DNA of 13,195 nucleotides from contig CASDQU010000056.1 of the NCBI GenBank assembly GCA_949282835.1, positions 1 through 13,195 of the forward strand. Direction: 5' to 3'. Positions 6,195-13,195 of this stretch are shown here, piece after piece. The position numbers and the translations under genes are program-made. The notes beneath the pieces are model-generated. The model was not told the DNA's origin, did not search any database, and saw nothing but the letters and a program-made list of their open reading frames with translations. Position 1 is the stretch's first letter, and every line of letters starts with the position of its first letter. This DNA is from an uncultured Bacillota bacterium. GTDB lineage: Bacteria; Bacillota; Clostridia; Christensenellales; UBA1242.

Positions 6195-7964
6195 ATGAAG
6201 AAAAGAAGTCAAATTAGCGAAAAATACAAATGGGATTTGTCCTATTTATGTGAAAGCGATGAGAAATTTTATCAAATTTTGGAAAGCCTTAAAAAGTATT
6301 TGCCCAAATTTAAAGGTTATGAAGGTAAATTAAATAATAAAAAGGATATCTTGAGTTATCTAAAACTTGAAGAAGAGTTTGATATGATTGCAAATCCTAT
6401 TGCCTTATATTGTCACTTAAAAGGTGATGAAATTTTAAGTGATGAGAAGAGAAATATTATGCAACAGAAGCTTGACAATTTATTTAATGAGTTTAGCATT
6501 GAGACCTCATTTGCTTCTAGCGAGCTGCATGAGCTTGACGATAAACTTTTAGATGACATTATATCGGACTGGTCATTTAGCGATTATCAGCGGACATTTG
6601 AAGAGATAAAAAGAGCTAAAAAACATATGTTAAGTAAAGCGGAAGAAAAACTCTTGTCAGGTATGAATTTTTTAGATGGCTTTTCTTCTAATATGAAGAT
6701 GCTTAGTGATGTTGATTTAAAGTTTGGAAAGATTAAAGATGGACAAAATAGAGAGTATGAACTTACTCAGTCAAACTATTCTATTTTTATGGCAAGTAAA
6801 GATAGAACCTTACGAAAAAATGCTCTTTGCGCATTAAATGGGGCTTTTGGCACAATGATTAACACATTTGCTAATAACTATATAAATGAAGTTAAATTAG
6901 ACTGCTACTTTGCAAAAGTTAGGAAGTATGATAGCGCCCTTAATCAAGCTCTTGAAGATGAAGAAATCACAAGAGAGGTATATGACACTTTAATTAAAAA
7001 AGTAGATGAAAACTTAAAAATATTGTTTAAATTCTTTAAAATGAAAGCAAAAACTATGAATTTAAAGGATTTTGCGATATTTGACCATATGGCAGATATA
7101 GGAAAGTCAAAATCAAAATATAGTTATGACGAGGCAATGGATATAATAAAAGAGGCTTTAAGTCCACTTGGAGGAGAATATCAAGCTCTTCTTGACAGGG
7201 CAAAGAATGAGAGATGGATTGATGTTTATCCTAATATTGACAAATGCTCTGGTGCATATCAATCATCGGTGTACAATCATCCACCATATGTGCTAACAAA
7301 TTTCGAAGGAGATTTAAATAGTATATTTACTTTGGCACATGAGCTTGGTCATGCAATGCATTCTTATTATAGTGACAAAAGTCAGGTCTATGCAAAGTCA
7401 GGTTATCCTATATTCCTAGCTGAGATAGCAAGTACTACCAATGAAATGCTTCTTTTTAATTATCTTTTAAATAAGTCAAAGAATAATCAAGAAAAAATCT
7501 ATTTATATAATAAGCTTTTCACCGAAGTTAAAGGTACTATTTTCCGCCAAACTATGTTTGCAGAATTTGAAGCTAAAGTTCATGCCATGCAGGAGAGCGG
7601 TGAGGCTTTGACAAAAGATGGTCTATGTAAAGAATATTATGCACTCAATAAAAAATATTTTGGCACTGTCAAGCTTATAGACGAAATAAAATATGAATGG
7701 GCGCGTATACCTCATTTTTTCACTTCATTTTATGTTTACAAGTATGCAACTGGGCTAATAGCGGCTATTACATTCACAAATAAAATGTTGAAAGATAAAA
7801 ATGCTGTAAAAGATTACTTTAAGTTTTTGACTGCTGGCGGAAGCAAAAAGCCACTTGAAACACTTAGAGAGGCGGGTTGCGACCTTGAAGATGAAAAAAC
7901 TTTTGATTTGTGTTTTGAATATTTAGGCAATATGCTTAAAAATTGGCAAACATTAGAAAGATAA
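6195..7964 (+). CDS. pepF: Oligoendopeptidase F (M3B metallopeptidase)
   Basis: Cytosolic zinc endopeptidase of 589 residues that cleaves medium-length peptides. The zinc site is HELGH (382-386, ligands His382 and His386, catalytic Glu383), and the third ligand is probably Glu410 in LAEIASTTNEM, 24 residues downstream as usual for family M3. The N-terminal block (KYKWDLSYLCESDEKF) and the C-terminal RIPHFFTSFYVYKYATG with its downstream ALA-type helices are typical PepF/M3B segments. The length is close to the family's usual 600 residues and there is no signal peptide. The start is the ATG at 6195 behind AGAGGTG. It is separated from the ileS operon by a terminator and is followed by a gene with its own promoter, so it is probably monocistronic. 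Confidence 0.95.
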   Translation: MKKRSQISEKYKWDLSYLCESDEKFYQILESLKKYLPKFKGYEGKLNNKKDILSYLKLEEEFDMIANPIALYCHLKGDEILSDEKRNIMQQKLDNLFNEFSIETSFASSELHELDDKLLDDIISDWSFSDYQRTFEEIKRAKKHMLSKAEEKLLSGMNFLDGFSSNMKMLSDVDLKFGKIKDGQNREYELTQSNYSIFMASKDRTLRKNALCALNGAFGTMINTFANNYINEVKLDCYFAKVRKYDSALNQALEDEEITREVYDTLIKKVDENLKILFKFFKMKAKTMNLKDFAIFDHMADIGKSKSKYSYDEAMDIIKEALSPLGGEYQALLDRAKNERWIDVYPNIDKCSGAYQSSVYNHPPYVLTNFEGDLNSIFTLAHELGHAMHSYYSDKSQVYAKSGYPIFLAEIASTTNEMLLFNYLLNKSKNNQEKIYLYNKLFTEVKGTIFRQTMFAEFEAKVHAMQESGEALTKDGLCKEYYALNKKYFGTVKLIDEIKYEWARIPHFFTSFYVYKYATGLIAAITFTNKMLKDKNAVKDYFKFLTAGGSKKPLETLREAGCDLEDEKTFDLCFEYLGNMLKNWQTLER

Positions 7965-8016
7965 AATTATTAACCAATTAGATATTTTTAACATAATAGA
8001 AAGTATAAATTTGTTA

Positions 8017-8045
8017 TTGCATTTACTACTTTGATATGTTACAAT
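8017..8045 (+). promoter_or_regulatory. Promoter of the two-gene cassette
   Basis: TTGCAT (8017-8022), a 17-base spacer and TACAAT (8040-8045), with TGT immediately before the -10 (extended -10). Transcription would start near 8052, leaving a leader of only about 15 bases that holds little beyond the Shine-Dalgarno AAGGAGC (8054-8060). This decides the gene start: the upstream in-frame TTG at 8031 lies within the promoter. Confidence 0.75.
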
Positions 8046-8066
8046 ATTATTGCAAGGAGCGGCATT

Positions 8067-9479
8067 GTGGCAAATAAAATTCAAAAGATAAGAAATAGTA
8101 CAAAGAAAACTCCCCAGCGAGGAGCAACCAAACATGCAGATAAAGACTATATTGAAATAAAAAAAGAAGTTGAGAATTTCTTAAAAATTAGTGGGCAAGA
8201 CGCACTTACCGAACTTGTTAATTTTGCAAGAACTTTTGACAAACATCAAACTAAAATAAAGCAAATTATAAAGCAGGCAATTAGCGAAAATATCAAAAGA
8301 AGTAATCCTACAGCTGACGAACATTCTGCTATTGCAAAATCCTCTTTACAGTTTTTTTCTCCTCTATTTGATGGAGCAACCTTTCTTGAACGAAACTGGA
8401 GATTTATTCCATACATATTAAAAAGTCAAGAATATAGAAAAATTATGCAAGCTGAAAAAAGACTTGTATTTGTTAGAAATTATGATTATATAGCGCCTCT
8501 TTTTACATTTGAAAATAACTTTCAATTTCAAAAAAATGCCAAGACTAAAAATAACAAAACATTTAATGATTTACAGTTTTATGTAAATCCGAATGGCAAT
8601 ATGGTTTTTGCTAAAATTAGCACAGAAGAGTATACTCCAATTTCCAAGAAATTGATATCGCAAGAGGCAGAAAAGGGTGAAGATGAAAAGGAATTGCGAA
8701 TTTACAATCCTGCTTTATATAATAAAACGCTTAGCATTTCAATGTATACTTTGCTTGAAGGCGACCCTTCTAGTGCACATAGCGTTATGAGATATGATGG
8801 TGGCGGCGACCACCCTCATCATAATATGTTTTTGCCATCAGATTACAGAAAAGAAGTTTTTGGAGATATTGCATCTATGCCACATTTCCATTTTCAAAAT
8901 GAAGATGATAACTTGCTTTGCATTAAAAAAGTTATCAATAGCGATAAAAAGACGAGATGGAAAACTGGACGCTGCAATGCTATTGATGTCGACCACCTAT
9001 GCAAATATTTGATTGACCTTGATAATTGTTCGCAAGAGGAGATAGAAAGATTATATAATAAAGATAGACATTATAATATGCCTTTTTTGGAAGCAAAATT
9101 TCAAAATAAATCTTTTAAAGTTGAGGCGAAGTCAAATGAATATATCAACACCTTATCTGAGGAAGACAAAGAATATGTATTTAATTTAATTGTCACTGTT
9201 AAACAAAATATAGATCAATTAAATTATTCGCCACAAAACTCATCTTTTAAAAATTTGATATATGCGCTGCAATTTATTAAAGAAATATATAATCAAAGAA
9301 AAACTGAAAATAACTGTGCAATCTTAAAAATTCTCTCTCAACTTGAATACATATATTCAAATGCGCTTGTAGATAGTATTTGCAACATTCAAAATAAGCT
9401 TTTATATCAAGATTACAAGCCAAGATATATAATTGAGGGCTCACATTTAAAACATGATAAAGAACAAGATGTAGAATAG
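8067..9479 (+). CDS. Protein of unknown function with a histidine cluster
   Basis: I do not recognise a characterised family for this 470-residue protein. It starts at GTG 8067, six bases after AAGGAGC. The N-terminus (about 1-25) is Lys/Arg-rich and could bind nucleic acid; about 28-85 is helical with many charges; there is no signal peptide or membrane segment. The middle holds a compact signature: RYDGGGDHPHHN with His249, 251 and 252, then MPHFHF with His273 and His275, which could form a metal site or a catalytic centre. This R-x-D, H-x-x-N, H-x-H layout reminds me of small uncharacterised proteins with the same order of residues, but I cannot verify a link. A C-terminal helical region (about 360-450) follows. 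It shares a promoter with the DUF1828-like gene, whose ribosome binding site overlaps this stop codon. Real gene: very likely. Function: unknown. Confidence 0.85.
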   Translation: MANKIQKIRNSTKKTPQRGATKHADKDYIEIKKEVENFLKISGQDALTELVNFARTFDKHQTKIKQIIKQAISENIKRSNPTADEHSAIAKSSLQFFSPLFDGATFLERNWRFIPYILKSQEYRKIMQAEKRLVFVRNYDYIAPLFTFENNFQFQKNAKTKNNKTFNDLQFYVNPNGNMVFAKISTEEYTPISKKLISQEAEKGEDEKELRIYNPALYNKTLSISMYTLLEGDPSSAHSVMRYDGGGDHPHHNMFLPSDYRKEVFGDIASMPHFHFQNEDDNLLCIKKVINSDKKTRWKTGRCNAIDVDHLCKYLIDLDNCSQEEIERLYNKDRHYNMPFLEAKFQNKSFKVEAKSNEYINTLSEEDKEYVFNLIVTVKQNIDQLNYSPQNSSFKNLIYALQFIKEIYNQRKTENNCAILKILSQLEYIYSNALVDSICNIQNKLLYQDYKPRYIIEGSHLKHDKEQDVE

Positions 9480-9487
9480 AGGTGTTT

Positions 9488-9868
9488 ATGAATAAATTAG
9501 AACTTGTAAAAACCAATCTTGCATCTCATATAGGAGAAGAAAAGATAAAGAAAATTTATCAAAATCGTTATTTGGTAGATTGTGGCATCATTTTATATGA
9601 CAATTTTAATTCATTGCCAATAAATTTGGTAGAGATAGACAATAAGGTATATTTTGCAGATTATGGGCAAACACTTGAGGGGCTTGAATGTAACTTTGAA
9701 AGTATAAGTGAGGCTAAACAAGAGAAAATAACAAGCTTATTAAAAGATAATGATGTAGAATTTGATGGTAAGAGCCTAATCAAAGAAACAAACGCGCAAA
9801 ACGCTTTTCTTGATTATAACAAATTTGTTAAAACTATAATTTTGATAGAGAGTATTATTGAAAGATGA
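9488..9868 (+). CDS. Small DUF1828-like protein, partner of the upstream gene
   Basis: Protein of 126 residues, soluble. The middle part (about 29-66, LVDCGIILYDNF, then INLVEIDNKVYFADYGQTLEGLE) fits the pattern of DUF1828 domains, in which a beta-rich core ends in a hydrophobic-x-D-x-G-x-T-L motif (ADYGQTL here, 57-63). A segment ITSLLKDNDVEFDG (81-94) also matches what I recall of that family. DUF1828 has no firm function; I recall members near phage and toxin-like genes. The start is ATG 9488 behind AGAGGTG (9478-9484), eight bases after the previous stop; an in-frame GTG at 9482 lies inside the Shine-Dalgarno. Its last codons form the first arm of the terminator. Family match by pattern only. 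Confidence 0.7.
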   Translation: MNKLELVKTNLASHIGEEKIKKIYQNRYLVDCGIILYDNFNSLPINLVEIDNKVYFADYGQTLEGLECNFESISEAKQEKITSLLKDNDVEFDGKSLIKETNAQNAFLDYNKFVKTIILIESIIER

Positions 9869-9920
9869 ATAATCTGCCTTGTTGGTCTACAAGCTGAGAT
9901 GATTTCATCTTTCTTTTTTT
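9860..9920 (+). terminator. Rho-independent terminator of the two-gene cassette
   Basis: GAAAGATGAA (9860-9869) pairs perfectly over 10 bp with TTCATCTTTC (9904-9913), followed by T7 (9914-9920). Inside, CTTGT (9878-9882) and ACAAG (9889-9893) form a second small hairpin. The 5' arm includes the last codons and stop of the DUF1828-like gene. Confidence 0.85.
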
Positions 9921-9936
9921 AATATTAAGGAATTGT

Positions 9937-9965
9937 TTGCAATTTTAAATAAAAGTTGTTAAAAT
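9937..9965 (+). promoter_or_regulatory. Promoter of the ABC exporter operon
   Basis: TTGCAA (9937-9942), a 17-base spacer and TAAAAT (9960-9965) with TGT just before the -10. The boxes and spacing equal those of the SRP RNA promoter. The leader to ATG 9996 is short, about 24 bases, with AGGTGAG (9987-9993) as Shine-Dalgarno. Confidence 0.85.
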
Positions 9966-9995
9966 ACATATATAAACATTAGACCTAGGTGAGAA

Positions 9996-10955
9996 ATGGA
10001 AGACAAGGAAAAGATTATTGAGGTAGAAAACTTGACGCAAGACTACGGACATGGCCGTGGTGTTTTTAATATATCTTTTTCTGTCAATAAGGGAGAAGTT
10101 TTTGGCTTCTTAGGGCCTAACGGCGCAGGGAAAAGTACTACAATTAGACATATTATGGGTTATTCTAAGCCGCAGGAAGGTCAAACTCGCGTATTTGGAA
10201 TGGAATCTTTCAAACAATACTATAAAATTTTAAAAGATATAGGTTATTTGCCGGGTGAGATAGCTCTTCCTGAAGGTTTAACAGGTTGGGAGTTTATTAA
10301 GATGATGGAGGACCTTCGTTCATCTCACAACAAAGAAAGATTGAAATATTTGCTTCAACTTTTTAAACTTAATCCTTCTGGCGAAACGAAAAAGATGAGC
10401 TTAGGTGACAAGCGGAAATTAGCCATTGTGACTGCCTTTATGGGTGACCCACAGGTGCTTATATTAGATGAGCCTACAAGCGGACTTGACCCAGTTATGC
10501 AGCAGGTTTTTATAGATTTAATTAAAGAAGAAAAAAAACGAGGGAAGACCATACTTTTATCTTCGCATATGTTTAATGAGGTAGACGCAACTTGTGACCG
10601 CATAGCAATAATTAAGGATGGAGTTATTGTTTCAACTTTTGAAACCAATACAATCAAACATAATGAAAATAAAAACTTTAAAATAAAGTTAAAAAATCAC
10701 AAAGATTTAGATAATTTGATAGATAAATTGCCTAAAATTAGAAAAAATACTGTAAAAATCAAAAATATTGCACTGCGCTCAATAGATAGAGATAATTTGA
10801 CGGTGGTCATAGCCGCCAATGATAAAGATGTCAATATGCTTGTAAAAATGCTTAGCGATTATAATATAGAAAGCTTTTTGGAAGTCAAATTCACCTTGCA
10901 AGATTATTTTATGCAATTTTATAGAGAAGATAAAAATTTTGGAGGTATCTTTTAG
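9996..10955 (+). CDS. ABC transporter ATP-binding protein (first of a tandem pair)
   Basis: Cytosolic ATPase of 319 residues in the CcmA/COG1131 group that powers ABC-2 type exporters. Visible in order: Walker A GPNGAGKST (40-48), PGE at 86-88 where the Q-loop lies, a degenerate signature MSLGDKRK (134-141), Walker B VLILDEP (154-160, Glu159 catalytic), D-loop SGLDP (162-166) and a canonical switch His191 in SSHMFNE. Residues about 215-319 form a C-terminal accessory domain with a YFMQFYRED end that may contact the permease. The next ATPase begins on the last base of its stop codon, and the permease follows, so the three act as one unit. The PGE form of the Q-loop occurs in many ATPases of this group. 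The cargo cannot be told from the sequence. Confidence 0.93.
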   Translation: MEDKEKIIEVENLTQDYGHGRGVFNISFSVNKGEVFGFLGPNGAGKSTTIRHIMGYSKPQEGQTRVFGMESFKQYYKILKDIGYLPGEIALPEGLTGWEFIKMMEDLRSSHNKERLKYLLQLFKLNPSGETKKMSLGDKRKLAIVTAFMGDPQVLILDEPTSGLDPVMQQVFIDLIKEEKKRGKTILLSSHMFNEVDATCDRIAIIKDGVIVSTFETNTIKHNENKNFKIKLKNHKDLDNLIDKLPKIRKNTVKIKNIALRSIDRDNLTVVIAANDKDVNMLVKMLSDYNIESFLEVKFTLQDYFMQFYREDKNFGGIF

Positions 10956-11977
10956 TGGAAGAGGTCATCAAAGTCGAAAACTTAACTAAAGACTATGGCG
11001 AAAATCGAGGAATTTTCGACATATCTTTTGCCGTAAAAAAAGGAGAAGTATTTGGCTTTGTTGGAACTAATGGAAGTGGCAAAACTACAACTTTGCGACA
11101 TATAATGGGCTTTTTAAAGCCAGTCCAAGGCAAGGTTAGCGTACTTGGACTTGATTCATGGAAAGACTCTTGTGAGATAAAAAAATATGTAGAATATGTA
11201 CCAGGAGAAATCGCTTTTCCAGACCTTAGAGATGGAACAACTTTCTTAAAAAACCAAGCAGAACTTTTGGGTGTGACTGATATGAGTTATGCCAATTATC
11301 TTATTAAAAAGTTGCAGCTTGACCCAAGTGCCAATTTAAAGCGAATGAGCAAAGGCATGAAACAAAAAACTGCTATCGTTGCCGCTCTTATGGCTGATAA
11401 GGATATCATTATTCTAGATGAGCCAGCAACAGGGCTTGACCCGCTTATGAGAGAGACCTTTTTGGAACTTATTTTAGAAGAAAAGAAAAAGGGCAAAACT
11501 ATCATCATGAGCAGTCAAATGTTTGATGAGCTTGAACTCACTTGTGATCGGGTGGCATTAATACTCAATGGTCGCATAATAGATATTGCAGATATAAACT
11601 ATTTAAAAAATTTGCCTTATAAATTATATAAAATAGAATTTAAAAGTAGAGAAGACTATTTAAAATTTAAAAAATTAAAATTTGAAATAGTGCGCGATCA
11701 AGAAAAATACAACCAAGTTACAGTTAAACTTGACAATAAACATATCAATAGATTGTTTAACACTCTCAAAAATTACAATTTGAAATTTATAAGTCAAGTT
11801 AAACATGACCTTGAAAAACATTTCAAAGATGTGCTTGCTCTTCAGCCTGAAAGTTATGTATATAAAGAGGAAGAGACGAGAAAAGATTTGAGACGAGAAA
11901 AAAGAAAATTACACAAAGAGAAAAAACAAATAAAACAACAGTCAAAAAATATAGAAAAGGAGGTGAGAGATGTTTAG
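10955..11977 (+). CDS. ABC transporter ATP-binding protein (second of a tandem pair), switch His replaced by Gln
   Basis: ATPase of 340 residues, plainly a paralogue of its neighbour: both open with a [VI]IxVENLTxDYG block. Walker A GTNGSGKTT (37-45), PGE (83-85) at the Q-loop, signature MSKGMKQ (131-137), Walker B IIILDEP (151-157, Glu156) and D-loop TGLDP (159-163) are intact. The switch position reads SSQMFDE with Gln188 in place of His, so its own ATP site may be slow or inactive in a heterodimer with the first ATPase. The C-terminus ends in a very basic, probably helical tail (about 305-340, rich in Lys, Arg and Glu). Start: GTG 10955 overlapping the previous stop, with GGAGGT (10941-10946) eight bases ahead. 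The permease start overlaps its last eight bases, a sign of translational coupling. Confidence 0.93.
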   Translation: MEEVIKVENLTKDYGENRGIFDISFAVKKGEVFGFVGTNGSGKTTTLRHIMGFLKPVQGKVSVLGLDSWKDSCEIKKYVEYVPGEIAFPDLRDGTTFLKNQAELLGVTDMSYANYLIKKLQLDPSANLKRMSKGMKQKTAIVAALMADKDIIILDEPATGLDPLMRETFLELILEEKKKGKTIIMSSQMFDELELTCDRVALILNGRIIDIADINYLKNLPYKLYKIEFKSREDYLKFKKLKFEIVRDQEKYNQVTVKLDNKHINRLFNTLKNYNLKFISQVKHDLEKHFKDVLALQPESYVYKEEETRKDLRREKRKLHKEKKQIKQQSKNIEKEVRDV

Positions 11978-13195
11978 CAAAGCACTTTTTAAGCAGTCGT
12001 GTAAAGCAAATTGGATAAAATGGCTTACTGTAACTATTGCGACTTGTGCAATGCTTGCTATAGTTATTATAGTTTTAGGAAATCTTGGTATTAACGATAT
12101 TCGAGATTCGCTAAAAAACATTTTTGTTCAGGCAGACCAAGAATCGGCATTAAAAGAAAATGCAGTTGATAGTTATGACCTTTATCTTTCATCGGTAAAA
12201 GGATATGAGAGTTTGGAGGCAAACACAACTTACATTTCAGTGTTAAATACCACTTTTGATAGTCAAGTACTTGAAGCTGAAAGTAATAAAGGAAGCGCTC
12301 TTTCAAGAGAGGAGCGTAATGTGATAATTGCCGCTCTTACTGAAAGTTTAGTTAATAGCGGTATGCTTGAAAACTTTGGTCTTGATGAGGCTACTGCAAG
12401 AATTTTAATCACTACATATCTTACCACATATAGTGAAGACCAGCTTAGCGGCGTTGAAATTCCTCCAATGTTTATAGAGGAAGAAGGCGAAAGGGTACAA
12501 AATCCTGAGTATATTGCATATGTACAATCTTTGATTAAAAGGGCATTCTTAGAGGTTATCTATCAAAATGCGTATAATGATTATATTAATAAAGGTTATG
12601 CAGAGCAAGAAGCAACATCTTCAGCGGTGGTAGCTAAGCAGCTTTCAGATGATGCTATAGAAAACTACAAATTAAATGGCAGCAGCATAAGTTATGATTA
12701 TAGTGATGATGCAAGAGAATATGTCAATATTCTGATTTGCGATCAAACTAAGCAGCAGATGCAAAATCAAGGTTTGACAGAGGATGAGATAGAACAATAT
12801 GGAGTTTCTGCTAAAGTTATCTCAAACACTGCAATAACAACATATCAATTATGGCTTAGCGAAGGAGTTACTGTTGAAGAGGCTAGGTCGCACGCAACCG
12901 AGAGCATAAGTGACCAGCTTGATGAAAAGGTGGCAGAGGCTTTAAGCGAACTTGGTAATATGGATATTTATGGTCTTATTATTGGGTCAATATTCTATAG
13001 AATAGCAGGTTTGTTACTTCCAATGGTATTTGTAATTATGGTGGCTAATGGCTTGCTGGCAGGTCAGGTAGATTCTGGTTCTATGGCATATGTATTATCA
13101 ACACCAACTAAAAGACGAACGGTTACAGTGACACAAATGGCTTATCTATTATTTTCACTCTTTGCAATGTTTGCTCTATTAACTATTATAAGTGT
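11970..13195 (+). CDS. ABC-2 type permease with large external domain (3' truncated by window end)
   Basis: Membrane partner of the two ATPases; 408 codons are visible with no stop before the window ends. A first transmembrane helix lies at about 18-40 (WLTVTIATCAMLAIVIIVLG). A hydrophilic, probably extracytoplasmic domain of nearly 290 residues follows (about 41-330), then a second membrane span at about 333-363 and a third from about 389. The cytoplasmic loop between them, AGQVDSGSMAYVLSTPTKRRTVTVTQ, is the ABC-2 signature region (self-protein context: SGSMAYVLSTPTKR). The external domain repeats a short N/S-x-G-[LYV]-x-E-x-E-A motif four times. Start: ATG 11970 six bases after GGAGG in a perfect AAGGAGGTGA Shine-Dalgarno (11957-11966). 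The substrate is unknown; such external domains occur in exporters for peptides or antimicrobial resistance. Confidence 0.88.
   Translation, partial: MFSKALFKQSCKANWIKWLTVTIATCAMLAIVIIVLGNLGINDIRDSLKNIFVQADQESALKENAVDSYDLYLSSVKGYESLEANTTYISVLNTTFDSQVLEAESNKGSALSREERNVIIAALTESLVNSGMLENFGLDEATARILITTYLTTYSEDQLSGVEIPPMFIEEEGERVQNPEYIAYVQSLIKRAFLEVIYQNAYNDYINKGYAEQEATSSAVVAKQLSDDAIENYKLNGSSISYDYSDDAREYVNILICDQTKQQMQNQGLTEDEIEQYGVSAKVISNTAITTYQLWLSEGVTVEEARSHATESISDQLDEKVAEALSELGNMDIYGLIIGSIFYRIAGLLLPMVFVIMVANGLLAGQVDSGSMAYVLSTPTKRRTVTVTQMAYLLFSLFAMFALLTIIS

Noticed and set aside
8031..8066. Upstream TTG start adding 12 residues to the 470-residue protein
   Set aside because: The TTG lies between the -35 and -10 boxes, upstream of the expected transcription start, whereas GTG 8067 has a proper AAGGAGC six bases ahead.
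8794..9012. Plus-strand 72-codon frame inside the unknown gene
   Set aside because: It is a shifted reading of the histidine-rich stretch, lacks a ribosome binding site and is wholly inside a longer gene with promoter and Shine-Dalgarno.
12091..12306. Minus-strand 71-codon frame opposite the permease
   Set aside because: It is antisense to the external domain of a coherent 408-codon frame that starts with a perfect Shine-Dalgarno.
1..13195. CRISPR array, insertion sequence, tRNA genes or prophage integration site
   Set aside because: I saw no regularly spaced repeats, no transposase, no cloverleaf with a TTCGA arm and no flanking direct repeats; the content is mostly housekeeping.

Overview
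The window looks like chromosomal DNA of an AT-rich, low-GC Gram-positive bacterium (Bacillota, probably a clostridial or related gut-type lineage). Three things point there: a large SRP RNA with an Alu domain, an isoleucine T-box riboswitch, and strong AAGGAGG-type ribosome binding sites. TGA acts as a stop codon (the genes ending at 1106, 5429 and 9868), so the genetic code is standard. The lineage is inferred from these traits and not from any database match.

Layout. 1-223 (minus strand): large SRP RNA, its 3' end probably cut by the window edge, with a clear promoter at 230-258. 375-1106: a CBS-pair protein whose N-terminal part carries a HEPN-like RNxxxH motif. 1153-1440: a sigma-A promoter and a complete T-box leader with specifier ATC and mutually exclusive antiterminator and terminator. 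1462-6109: a translation operon with ileS, a class I SAM methyltransferase related to rRNA methylases, and an RluA-family pseudouridine synthase, closed by a terminator at 6115-6170. 6195-7964: oligoendopeptidase F. 8017-9920: a self-contained two-gene cassette with its own promoter and terminator, encoding an unrecognised 470-residue protein with a histidine cluster and a 126-residue DUF1828-like protein. 9937-13195: an ABC-2 type exporter operon with two tandem ATPases and the start of a permease that has a large external domain and runs off the window.

How the genes fit together. Most of the left two thirds serves protein synthesis and turnover: SRP RNA (membrane targeting), isoleucyl-tRNA charging under feedback by uncharged tRNA-Ile, RNA modification and peptide breakdown. 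The right third is an exporter with a paired, asymmetric ATPase. The least understood parts are the 8067-9868 cassette and the HEPN-CBS fusion. Smaller oddities are a UGAC instead of GGAA-type tetraloop in the SRP RNA, an IleRS with divergent HIGH and KMSKS signatures, and a Gln in place of the switch His in the second ATPase.
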